64,000 bases of DNA from the NCBI RefSeq assembly GCF_030848805.1, contig NC_092368.1, forward strand, positions 5,428,441 to 5,492,440, in the 5' to 3' direction. Positions 49,391 through 61,202 of the stretch are shown one piece after another. This DNA comes from Temnothorax longispinosus. Lineage: Eukaryota; Arthropoda; Insecta; Hymenoptera; Formicidae. The position numbers and the translations under genes were made by a program. The notes under the pieces are model-generated. The model saw only the letters and a program-made list of their open reading frames with translations. It did not search any database and was not told the origin of the DNA. Position 1 is the first letter of the stretch, and every line of letters starts with the position of its first letter.

Positions 49391-50782
49391 GTGAGTTTAC
49401 GATCCCGTACGCACGCAGCCGAGAAATGCTCGATTCGATTTATTGCAGTCGAACTTCTCGAAATTGCAGGCAATGCAACAAAGTGGAGTTGGCCCTCCAT
49501 TTATACGATTATGTGCTTTTAGTGTAAAATGAAGCGGTACATTCGTAATCGTAAGAAAAAGTACCTCGATTAAATTATTTTATGTACAATAAAGTTATTA
49601 GTTAGACCAGTTTGAATCAGTCGTATTTGACAGATATTTTAGTGAATTTATTAAAATGATATAAAATAATGGATACGTATTTTATTATTGAAAAGCGAAC
49701 AGTGATGTATAATTAAAAATAATAATTATATTTATACTCACAACACTATATAGATCAATTTAAACGCACGTATTTTTATTTTGAAAGTACAATCATATTT
49801 GTAAGTGTCTTTAATCAATACATATATACACACGCGCGAGATCGATTGCTAGATTATCAACTATTGAATATTTGTTTTTAACAAAAAGAAACTGAAACAT
49901 ATTTAATAAGTCAGAAATTAGACGAGTATCCCGGATTTCTGCGCGGAACGAGAATAATACGGATTCTCTATTCCACGGGAAATAGAATTAAGGATCTCGG
50001 GAGAGCAATCTCTCCAATCTTTCGACTCGTTCTTAATGCGCATCTTTATCCCGCGAAAGGAAATATTATAGAGGTCGGGCAGATGTATGCGGTCTGAGAA
50101 GATCCCCGTTGATAATCCGGACAAGGTGATTCATCCCTTATTTTTCCCGATTACAAAAACAATATCCGTCCATTTTCCATCCCTTTTCTCGCGGCGTATA
50201 GCCACGAACAAACGCCGACGCGGGATGAAATAACATCGGCGCGATGTTTAACTTTCTTTCACCGTCAAAATAACGGCGGCCGCGGGTTAACTCGAAGTCA
50301 AGTAGCGAGTAACTTCGTTGCTTAACCAGTCTCCCTATTGACTTCGCATAAGTTCACTGTGGAACAAGTTACGCGTTTATTTTTTTGTTTAACAAGAGGT
50401 GTTAAAAACCCGTAAGCAAGCGAGGTAAGCTGCTTGATCCGGCTTCCGCTCAGGCTTCGTGTAAACTCGCTTTTTTGCAGTCGGGACGAAGGATCGCTAT
50501 TAATCCAGTTAAAGCGGTCAAACGCCGTCAGAATAAATCAATAATGGAGCTTTTCAACTGCGAACGGATAATATTTGCGCCCGCTGTCTACCCTTCCCGT
50601 CCGTTCCCCTTGCCATCAGCCGCGCGGTGCTCTTATTTCGTCGAGTAACGATGTATTTTGCCGTATCGCGAGACGAATTTTTCGTTGTATGGAGTGACGT
50701 TTCGCGACATCACAATTTCGAATGAATTACAATGGACGATGAGCGACGCGCTAATAATTGCGGAAGGACACATACTGCGTGG

Positions 50783-50785
<3 letters not shown>

Positions 50786-50820
<35 letters not shown>
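50786..50820. repeat. (TAA)n microsatellite
   Basis: About 11-12 uninterrupted TAA units. Confidence 0.95.
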
Positions 50821-51304
50821 TAAATAATTAAGCTTCTCTGCTGCTCCGACATGTCGGTTCTCTCGTTAAAATCCGAATAAATAATTTCTGTTTTACTGAC
50901 GCGGGAATGAAAGCGCGGCAATTTGCGGCGCGCTATTGATTTATTTATTAAAATTTTATTTTATCTTCTCCTCTCTTTCTCTCTTTCTTTCTCTTTTCGC
51001 ACAGAATTTAATCAATGCTTTAGTAGCTATATACACGATACTAAAATATGAATACTCGTTTCATTAACTATGATGTATTATTTGATACGAAATAATATGT
51101 CGCCCAATTTTAAAGAACTAAGATAAAGTAATTCTTAGTCATTGTGCTTCAAAATTTGGAGTTACTTTTTCAATCCGTATTAATTCATCTATAGTGGATA
51201 GAATAATTTTATAGAGAATTTTATAGAGAAACGAATCTAGTAATAACGACGTGACAAAAATATCGAAATGTACATAATACGCGAATCAACAGGCAAGCTT
51301 TAAG

Positions 51305-51346
51305 CCAGTTATTCGTCCAAGAAACTTTGGCCAGTTATTCGTCCAA
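51305..51346. repeat. Two-copy 26-bp tandem repeat
   Basis: CCAGTTATTCGTCCAA occurs at 51305-51320 and 51331-51346, separated by GAAACTTTGG. A small recent duplication. Confidence 0.85.
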
Positions 51347-51884
51347 AGTTCAGTATATATCACGATTGATGATATTCGGCAAGATATGACGTGAGAGCAA
51401 AAACTATTATCCTACTAACATAAATTAATTCTTAATATTTCGATATATATTTTTATAAACCGTCAGACATATATAGAACATTTCATCATTATATTGCTAA
51501 AACTATCAAAAGTATTTTTTAATATCACGTATGTTTTTAAATATATCAATAGAAATATTATTAAGCACTTAATAAAGCTAATATGTAACTGAGAGATTAA
51601 TTACAAAATAATTTGTATAAAAAATACAGTTATTTTGCGGTGAAATATTGAACTATTCATTTTGTATCTTTTACAAATAATATAAATTTTAGTTATAAAA
51701 AAATATGTACGGATAGATTATAAAATGTTAGAACAAAGTAAGTATAGAGTTAAATAATTTCTCAATCTGTCCTAGCAATCCATTTCAATTCTTTTCCGAT
51801 ACACATTCTATACACTTACGTTATACATGCAATTTTTAAAGCTCCATTATTTTAAATTAAAATAAACAATGATTAAAAACTTAC

Positions 51885-51927
51885 CAACACGATGCGCTGC
51901 AGCGGAGTAGTTGCACAGCACGTCAAT
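51885..51927 (-). CDS. Candidate 43-nt exon with near-ideal splice sites
   Basis: On the minus strand the acceptor CTTGTGTTTTACAG is followed by ATTGACGTGCTGTGCAAC and on to ATCGTGTTG, then the donor GTAAGTTTTT. Two frames are open (IDVLCNYSAAAHRV; LTCCATTPLQRIVL). GC content is clearly higher than in the AT-rich flanks, which is what a real exon in an intron-rich AT background would show. A donor GTGAGTAAA lies 292 bp upstream at 52219-52214. It could be a coding microexon or a noncoding (5' UTR or lncRNA) exon. Confidence 0.35.
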
Positions 51928-52219
51928 CTGTAAAACACAAGAATATCTCAATTATGCTAGTAATATGTAATAACAAATAATAAATATTTCAAAAAATGAC
52001 TATTGCCACAGTGAATTATTTCTTTGTTTTTTGAACCGGATTCAAATCAAGCAGGCAAAGTGAAACAACCACGAATAAACGGCAGCATCATCAGCATTCA
52101 TTGAAGCAAGCTGTTTCTTCGTGTTGTTCATTAAACGAATATTTGACAGAAAAATTAACTTTAGTAGTCGTTCAGAGGCAAAGATTCATATAACAAATAA
52201 GAAATGATAATTTACTCAC

Positions 52220-52394
52220 CTACGCCTACGGTTGCTTCGCCGTCGCCTGATGCCTCCTCGCGGGCCTCCTCCTTCTTTCGAAGTCTCCTTCCTCGGTCAC
52301 TCTTTCGCGACACGGACACATATAACTCGAGACAGTAGGTTAATTACGAAATTGTGAAAACGGTGCCAACGAGCCCCGGTCTCCCCTACAGCTT
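52220..52394 (-). repeat. Dispersed repeat copy B with an exon-like end
   Basis: 52231-52257 is identical to 12936-12962, and 52363-52394 matches 47430-47460, so this segment is made of repeats found elsewhere in the window. On the minus strand it ends at 52220 with GGCGTAG followed by the donor GTGAGTAAA. One frame across it reads RKKEEAREEASGDGEATVG. The corresponding position in copy A also carries a donor-like GTGAGG. Together with the downstream 51885-51927 block this could be an exonised transposon fragment. A full element with both ends was not delimited. Confidence 0.4.
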
Positions 52395-54252
52395 AAATTC
52401 TTAAAACTTACACACACACACACTCCGTGGTTTTTATATATTTTAGATTAGATATTTTTCTATTTTTGTATAAATACATTATTTGAGTGTCAATCTAGTT
52501 TAGCAATTTCAAGAAGTAGCTTGAAAAAAGTAGCTTCGCAAATTGAGACGTTTTTCGATTATAGGGAACACTGGCCGTGTAATGAAAGCTCGAAGAGAAA
52601 GTTTGTATTCTATAGCACGACGGCCGTGATTGTTAAAAGCGAGGGGGTTGCGTTCGAGAATCGCCGTCATAATTAGACTCGTAACCAGGTGTCGCGTTTT
52701 GTTCGCCATTGTCGTGATGACTCAACGAACGAAAGGGGGGAGACGCTTCTGCCCGTTTCTTTTGCTCCCCAGTGGAGGCGCGTCTCCCCATCCTCAGTAT
52801 TGTCTGTTTTGCATTCAGCAATTTGATCACGCTACGCTAACTCGTCTAACGACCTAACGCTTCGTGCCATTAGCGATTTGCGGAATCACCAATCTCACGG
52901 CGACGGCTTCCTCCTTTACTTCTTTGTCTTGCCTTCGCAGAAAACACGGTCGAAAAGTCGCAGGTGGCGCGTTGGTCCCCATGACTCGGGAACTTTCCGG
53001 TCCGTTGAAAATACGCATCACTAAATTGGCCAAATTTGCTGAATGCTTGTTGTCGAAGGGAACCGCCGATGAATGAGTCACTTGGAGCGAAAACTCGCAG
53101 GTAATCCCCAATAATAACAACAACACGGGAATACTTATCCGGTATTTGTAACGAGTTTGTAATCTGTACGTCTGTTGACTATTTAATTTGGGGTTCAGGC
53201 CAGTTCGAGCGGTGCGGTGTCTTTTAATCCTCGACCAAATCTCTCGGTTGTCATTTTCGAGAATTCATGTTTTCGTCTTAATCACCTAGCCCTGCCCTTT
53301 TCAGAACGATTCTATAGAGTCATCGTCTTCAACTGAAAACGTGTACTCGCTAACCGTGGAGATAAAAAAAACTGCCTTTTGATTTTCTAAAACGGAAGAA
53401 GGCATTGAGAAACGAATGATTATCTCCTGAGATAAAAAAATGTTTTCAAGCTTTGTTTCTTTAATTTGAGTTTTAAATTCTGTTTGATTTGTAGCGTTTA
53501 ATTACAGTCGCGCGTTAGGCAACGCGAACAATTCCGTTGATCAGAACTCATCTTCCCGGAGACAAAGTCTGGCGACTAGCCGACCGGTCCATGTTGCACG
53601 CGGAATCACGGCCGAGAGGATGATCGCGAGAGACAGAAACTTATCTAGCCGGGATTCGGTTAACGGTGTTCCGTCGACCGAGGATTTTCGGTGTGGCGCC
53701 GCGCCCAGTCGTCTTTGTGTTGGTGCTTTTACATTCATGGCATTCCTCTTTTCAATCCGGCCGATGGCCAACGAAGCCGCAACCGCAGCCGGACCGCGTT
53801 TTCGTGCCGTGGTTGGCGAGAAGCAGAAACAGCAAGAAATAGCAAGGAAGCGAAAAAATGAGGGAAGAGGAGACGGACAGAGAGAGGAAAGATAGGGAGA
53901 GAAAGAAAGAGAGAGAAACAGAGAGTACGTCATTGGTTTCGCGTACTGCTTCTGCGAGAAGAAGACTCCTCTCTTCCTTTGATGTTCGGCATCGGTATCC
54001 AGCGAAGCGTAAATCTAATGTTCCTCGGGAGCTCTCTCGCACGATTTCGACTAGGCTCTCTCGCAAATTGTAACATCATCTTCCGTCGAACTTCCTTTCA
54101 TCGCGTCGCTTGCTCATGCGTGTGCACGTATATGCACGCAAGTGTATAAAATCGCACGGTCCGTTGCATCCGAAAATTTAAAGCGCCGAAGAAGAAATAT
54201 TTCTTCTCACACGATTTCTTATCCCGGAAAGAAAAGGTGCGCTGGAGATAGG

Positions 54253-54531
54253 TGACCAGATGTTGGAAATCGCAGACAATGGCATAACATAAATATAGAG
54301 TGTTTCATAAATATCAGTCGACAATCGTTGGACTGTAATAAAAATCGCAAGAAACGAAATACAGGTATATATGGTCAGGATATTTTATTAAAAATATCAC
54401 AAGGTTATTTTCTTGATAGTGAATATGTATTAAGTTATAACGAACAAGATTGTCAAAGAAATGTGAATTTTTCCAAAGAATCCTGTCCAATAAACCCTGA
54501 AAAAATACACGTGGCACTCGCTATATATTAA
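54253..54531 (+). CDS. Open frame in AT-rich DNA, possible terminal exon
   Basis: The plus strand is open for 92 codons ending in TAA at 54529-54531. It contains hydrophilic protein-like sequence such as ISQGYFLDSEYVLSYNEQDC and CPINPEKIHVALAIY. An acceptor-like TTTCATAAATATCAG ends at about 54317, so the frame could start as a 3' terminal exon there. No polyadenylation signal is evident just downstream and no family is recognised. A minus-strand frame overlaps most of it. Confidence 0.2.
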
Positions 54532-56239
54532 TTTTGCGAATTTCGTTAATTGTCATTATTTCGGATATTTGACATTCTTTGGCAGAAGTTAACTGTATTG
54601 TGTAACGAAGAGTATAACTGAGTCTCTTGCGCATATAGAAAACTTGAGACGGCATCTTTTGAAGAATTTCATCCTCGTCTTCGTTCACCAGGATTCTTTC
54701 TCTCAGATCGAAAACCACACACGGGAAGGGAAGCATAAGCCGACGAGAGAGTCATTTTTCTTCCTGTATGAGGATGATGTATATATCGTTTACTACGTAC
54801 AAACCGACCAAATATTGCGGTTCCGCGAGAGAAGCAGTGCGGTCCTTTGAGGTGTCGACAAGACACCTGGACGTTGTTATAATAGCGCCCCGCGGTGTCC
54901 TTGTGCGTCGCCGCGGCTTTCGAATCCAGTTCTGTCCTGCGGCAATTATAAGCTTCCGCTCGGCCGCGCGTATCCTTGTCGCGCACCCTCTTCTTCTTCT
55001 GTCCCACCACAGGTTGCTATACGCAGTGTCCCGCAACCTCTGGGCGGAGTTCCTCGACAACATAATCGTCAACGAGCGCGTGAATCTGACCGAGAATGCA
55101 TATACGGTAAATCTCGACAACTCGCCCCTTCGACCGCTCGCGACATTTCGTATAAAGGTTCTTTCGGCCGTCGTTGTAATAATGGCTTTTCCTGCTCAAA
55201 GAGATTTCTCGAGTGACAGTTATATCGAAACCGCGAATGCTACGTACAAAAGAATGAGGGAATAGTAAAGTAATTGATTGCAAGATAAATTCTTGATATT
55301 CACATACAGATATCTGTAAACAATGCGCAAAAAATCTTATTTTATTACTGAAAGAGTTATAATTTTTTCTGTTTTCTTTCTCTTCTCCATGATGATTATA
55401 ATATATATCTTTGAACGTAAGAAAAAAATATAGGCAATTATGTTAGTGTCACTTTGGTTTAAATAATTTTTGTGTTGCATATTTTTTCTTTTTTTTTTTT
55501 AATTAAAAATCTATTATTTGATCTGTTAGAGAGACGTAGAGAGTACTCTTGAAAAATGCATATTTAAAGAATAACTTCTGAGAAGGAAATGTACAATTTC
55601 GCGTAATGACTTTAACAAGTGATAAGTGGACGTCTTAACAATGCGGATTAATTGAGATGCGATTAGACACGGTTGAGGTTTCCGATCTCAGTTTCCGGCT
55701 AACCGGAATCAACGAACTCGGTGAGTGCGTATTTCACTGTTAATCTGCGGATTAAACCGCGTTTAATCTGCGGCTGGGTACGGCGGGCTCGCCCGCCGTC
55801 TCAACGACTCTTTAACAAGGACCATCCTCTTGTGCTTTGTACCCGTGATAGATCTTTCGAGACGCGCAGCAGCATCTGCCAACGTTTGGAAACCCCTTTC
55901 GAGTTATTCTCGATTCGGCCGTGTCAATGGAATCACTCGGCCCTTTAAAGGGAGGAAATCCAATTACGTAATATCGTGGCTGCGGTACGCCGAAGAAGCG
56001 GCCGCGATCCTTGATGACGGAGTTTCAGACCGAATCGGAGATGGATTAAGGACCGTATTGAGAAGAGAGGACGACCGGAGAGACGAATATCGGAGCAAGA
56101 CAGCAATAAAGGAAAAGAGAGAGAAGAGGAGCAATAGAAGAAAATTAATGAGATGAAGGAAAAACAAAGAAAAAAAAATGAAGCAATAGAAGTGCAGAAG
56201 AATGAAAAAAGTACAATGCAACAAGTGAAGATAAATAAC

Positions 56240-56244
<5 letters not shown>

Positions 56245-56309
<65 letters not shown>
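56245..56309. repeat. (GA)n microsatellite, long
   Basis: About 30 GA units with two AAA interruptions, inside a purine-rich region from 56100 to 56480. The overlapping minus-strand frames (55964-56332, 56145-56489) are Ser/Leu/Phe artefacts of this tract. Confidence 0.95.
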
Positions 56310-59300
56310 TAGAAAGAAAAATATAGAGACAAGATGGAGAAGACAGGGTGAAAAAAAATAAAAAATAGGAATAGAAATATATGGAAGTAAATAGTAGAAA
56401 AAAAATGAAAATAGGAACTGGAGTTGCAACAAGCAGAGTTGAAAAAAGTTTTTAAAAGATGAAAGAAAGAAATAAGAATAAGCCTTCAAATATATCCCTA
56501 TCTCTTTAATCTCACATATATTTAAGAGAATTTAAATCTGTTGTTTAGAAAGTTATTTAAAGGAAAGGGGCACCTCTTGTATATCGGGAAAAAGAATGTG
56601 CGCACGAGAGAAGACGTCGAGAGGTTTTGTCTGGCGAACGCATCAAACATACTGGCGAACATCCCCTCTCGTGCGCGCGAGAACGGTCTATAGGGGTAGC
56701 CAGGTGAAAATAATGCGTATCTCACGCTGTCCCGATTCCATCTGCCTGCGCGGAGGAGAGGCGGCGTCGCGAAAATAAAATCGTCGTTCGATCGTGGCTT
56801 GAATGTCGAGGATGAAGAGGAAGAGGAGTCGCCGCAGAAGCAACGTAAAGGCAAAATGCGTCGCGTCGAGGACATACGGGGGGGAGGTGCATCACCGAAA
56901 GTGCCTTTAGAACTTTTCCTTCCCCTTTACAGGCGCTGCGTGCATTATCATCATCGCTTCGTTCAGCGAATTCATACGTACGACGGCGATTTCGCGTTAT
57001 CGGCGCGATAACGCATCCCGTTTTCCGCTAGAGGACTAAGGGAACCGCGGCCGTTATAGCGTCTCGTTATCGTCGGGCTAACAGCCACTCCGTTGGAAGT
57101 CCTGTTTACGGAGTAACTTCGATATTGTGTTACGGGGGATGTTGCACCGGCGACATATATCTCGGCGAGATGTTACCTTGTTGCCTCCCGAGCCATTATC
57201 GTGACGCCTTCTTCCAGAGGAATTTCATAGTCATCGCATCTTACGGAACATGTAATTTTTGATTCTCGATACCTGTATCTGATTCCACTTTCCTTGGGCA
57301 CATAATACTTTCCGATATGTTTATTTGTGCATGGTTAATCATTTTTGTATCAATTTTCACGGTAAATTAGATGTTCTTCGGCGTGTCTTTATTGAACTTT
57401 TTTCTACTCTTTTGTGATTTATTTTAAATGCTTACGGTTTCTAGGAATGGAAGTCTTATTCTTAGCGCAGTTGCTGATCGATAAACCAATAATTTTTTGT
57501 CTGGGGTACAGGAAAGAGGCGGTTAGCGATCGTCTTATTATCGCCTATGAATTCCAAAAGAGAAAAATCTGCGCTTGCCTGGTGAGAAGCAATCATATAC
57601 CGCTATTACAACCGTGTCAGCAAATTATAGATTGCGCTGTATATCCGTTTCGCAGCTCAAAACGTGTAATCTAGAATGTTGCGCAGCAAAACTAGTGGTG
57701 ATCGCGTAAAAAGAGAGGTGTATCTAACACTTATACCTAAAATTTATTTTGTGGTTCTTTCTTAAAAAAGGAATGTGTGCGGAATGTATGCAATTAATTA
57801 AATGTTGAGTAAGACGCTGAAAAATGTTCTTAAACTTTTTCAAATTTAACATAATATTCAAATTGAGTGAGAAATAATCTTAGACAATTTAAACATTCAC
57901 ATATTTAAGGTGTCGAAAATGATACAATATCTTGAAACTGAATTAAATTAGTTCATTTTCATTCGAATATATCTGTTAGTTTGAGTTAAGGATCCGGAAA
58001 ATTGATGCGCACGATTTCAAGTATATTTTACGTAATATCGTTCATGCTCGATAATAGAAACTGAACTCGGCTACCGACGCGAATCCCTTTCTCGATAAAC
58101 GATCACGGTCACGCTGATCGCCACCGATTTCGCGGTCGTTAACTCGTCGATCGCGCGAGTTCCTTTCGATTATGTCGGCGATAGGCAACGAAGCGGATAC
58201 GCGAGACCGCAAGACGATACGTAAAGGAAGCGAACGACGCACGGGAACATTCACGTAGTTACGCAAAAACATAAACCACCGAACCACTCATTTCTCTCAA
58301 CTCCGAAATTGAAAAAGCCGATGGCAGTATGAGACGCAAATAAAAGAGCTCACGAGAGTAAAAACGAAGAGGTGAAATATTTTAACGATACGACTCCGAA
58401 TACATATGAAGCTTAACTGCTTTAATAGAATTTGTACATAGAATTAAACGACGCACTTACAATTAATTCGATTAGTTTATTTTGCATCTGCTTCGAATTG
58501 CAGACGTGAAAGGAACAGAAACTTGTAACTGAGATCCATGAAAGAAGCTGCGTACCGATGTGCTATCGTTGCATCCACTCTCTCGTTTTCGTAACTTCTC
58601 TACTTTTGCCTTCCTCACCTGGTTTAACCACCACTATCATGTCGTTTGCTCGTTTTGTTCCAAATGTATCCAAAAGGCAAGAGGAACGAAATCTTGCGCG
58701 AGCTCCTCGCCCGAGGAATTAATTTCCTTTGTAAGCTTTCGGGCTGAGCGCTTAACACGCGGTTGCTCTTGGAGAATGAGGAGTGGTCGATCGTGGGTCG
58801 GCTGGCTTCGCCGTCTTGCCTGCGGGAGAGAAACGCGAGCGAGTAACTTTTAAATACGATTATACAAAGACGATATCTAAGCGGATCATATATATCCATT
58901 GTTAAGTATGGGGATTTTTCGATTTCTCCCATCTATGGTCAACCGCTGGAAAATCCTAGCAGGTATTAGGACGGCGATTATAGATTCAGAAAGTTCTGGA
59001 GAGAAACATTTTAGTTTGATGAGAGAAAAGGTATATTTTCTTCATTGTTGATAAGTATTTGTGTGCTTTTCTTAATTTTCGATTATATATCTATTTTATT
59101 TTATTTTATCACATAGAAGATACTATAAAATAAGATTGCTTTAGGTCTTGTACTATATGCGCCGAGACAATCATTAAATATTTGCGCGCCGTTGATATTT
59201 ATTAAGTTCCCAGCGCGTAGCAGCGACGATGATCGATTTCGCGCTTCCGCTACCTAATGAAATATCATCCCGATCCTTCACTGTCCATAACATAGTGTAT

Positions 59301-59500
59301 AAAGGATGTAATAAATAAAATGGATGCGGCAAATCTCTGTAACAACGCTTCGCGGAAATACACGCGGGAAAATATTTGACGTCGTAATCGCGATGGCCGG
59401 AAACCGCGCGGCCGTTTTAATGAACTTTCGTGGCATCATAAATTTTATAAGCGAAAATATTTGCCTTCCAAACGAATCGCGCCACTAGCTTTTTTTCCAT

Positions 59501-59513
59501 GGGGGGGGGGGGG
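59501..59513. repeat. Poly-G run, 13 nt
   Basis: Thirteen consecutive G residues after TTTTTTCCAT. Confidence 0.9.
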
Positions 59514-60256
59514 CGAATGTTATTTCCCGAAAAGTGTCAACAGAAATTCCGGCGGTGATCTCGCCGGCAAAAATATTTTTCAGCGCGGGAACGATCGCGA
59601 GGATTAAGATAGACGAGCTGTACGAGCGCGATCCTCTCCTGCATTATTACGCGCCGCGCAATGCAGTTTGTAATGAAAACGCGCTGTGTGCAGATCCATA
59701 AAAGCGAACGTTAACATTTCCTCTTGCCTTTTTAAGCCGGCGAACGCGCATCGTAAATGTGGAGGAACGTCGATGGAAAAGTTTTACGAATAGGTAGATA
59801 CGTCTCGTATTTTTAAGGGTCATGAATTCAGCGCTTCCGCAAAATATTTTGTCATTAAAGCCGCATGTTGAAAGTGATCGTCGAATAAGAGGATCACCGA
59901 TATTTAAATGTAAAGAAGATAATAATACTAAAAGAAACACACAACACATATTTGTGATAGTACAATTATAACGTGATAGTACTACTTATCTGTCAAGATT
60001 AATTATCTCATGATCTTTTTCATTTTTATGAAGGCTCTTTCTTTAGCAATGATAAAATTAAGTCTATTATAATACAATTTATCTAACAATTAATTATTTG
60101 TCGGAAAATACCTCGTAGTATCCCAGCGTCGTAATTGAACCTGGGAACAGGCTATTATTTCGTTATGGAAGGGACGAGCGGCGTCTTTCTGACGAGTGAC
60201 GTAGCTCGGGAAAAACGAAGGAGAATTTCGTGGGAAAGAGTGCGGTGCGTTTCCGC

Positions 60257-60270
60257 GGGGGGTGGGGGGG
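60257..60270. repeat. G-rich tract
   Basis: GGGGGGTGGGGGGG, two G runs separated by one T. A potential G-quadruplex-forming stretch on the plus strand. Confidence 0.8.
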
Positions 60271-61189
60271 TATGTAGTTAACTGTAAGCCGGATAATCCC
60301 CAAACGGAGCGGTAAGCAGTTTACACGCACCAAGAGCTGCCGCGGTGCCTCTCGTTGCCGGAGCGTTTTAAAACTCCCAACGTCTACTACACACGACACG
60401 ACGCCGTAATAATGTGCTGATAAAATTCCGCACACGCGCGGAAGCAAGCAGAACGAAAAAATTCGTACGCGATGGAGGGCAGATCTTGCGGAAAAAAAGC
60501 CATGCCGTTCGCCCGTGTCGTTCGTCTAAAAACACCGCATGGAAATGTATCGGGATCATTTTTTATGTAAGGGCAATTGATTTTGTTATGTTGAATGGAA
60601 AGACATTGCTCAGCAAATATTTTACATCGCGTGTTCGAGAATTTTGTCTTTAATTTTAACGAGAGATTCTTCGAAATTATAGATTAGATTTTTTTATTTA
60701 AATTCCTAATTAATTCAAATTCAGAACGTCACCTTTGACGTTATATGATTCGGGTCAGTGGGCAGCGTATGAGTTTTGGACATACTCGCTATATACTCAT
60801 AAGACGTATGACCACGAGGTATATTTCAATAAGGCATTCAGGTAAAGCCCCAAGTATTCGAGGTGCGGTTGCGGATGTGCAATCCGGAAGAGAAGTAGCG
60901 CGATGCGCCGAAGAAAGAGCGAGGAACGGTATCCGAATTCATGAATGGGGAGGACATTAGTAACGCGTGGCTACCCGCTATGCCGCACTCCTCGGATCTA
61001 CGGGGTTTACGAGCCCGTATGATAAAATTGCTTAATTTACCATGGAACCCGCCGCCGGCTATGAAATGGGGGATGGCAAAAGAGCGGAAGCGGGGGTGGG
61101 CGAATAGCGGTGCTCATTCGTTCGCGGCGAAAGTGTTATAAAAATCTCGCGAGGTACTCGTGGCTTCAATCGCGAGGAAAAGGAAAGAC

Positions 61190-61202
61190 GGGGGGGGGGG
61201 GG
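61190..61202. repeat. Poly-G run, 13 nt
   Basis: Thirteen consecutive G residues in a purine-rich context; the third long G run within 1.7 kb. Confidence 0.9.

Larger units (their letters stand above)
49391..51884. other. Anonymous region
   Basis: 49540-49900 and 50990-51880 are AT-rich. 49920-50760 is GC-moderate with no open frame of note. A (TAA)n microsatellite lies at 50786-50820 and a two-copy 26-bp tandem repeat at 51305-51346. No gene is supported. Confidence 0.5.

Noticed and set aside
54521..54736. Minus-strand 71-codon frame next to the 54.4-kb plus frame
   Set aside because: Reads like protein but overlaps open plus-strand frames and has no splice or homology support; listing both strands would be guesswork.
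55964..56489. Ser/Leu/Phe-rich minus-strand frames
   Set aside because: Artefacts of the (GA)n microsatellite and purine tract.
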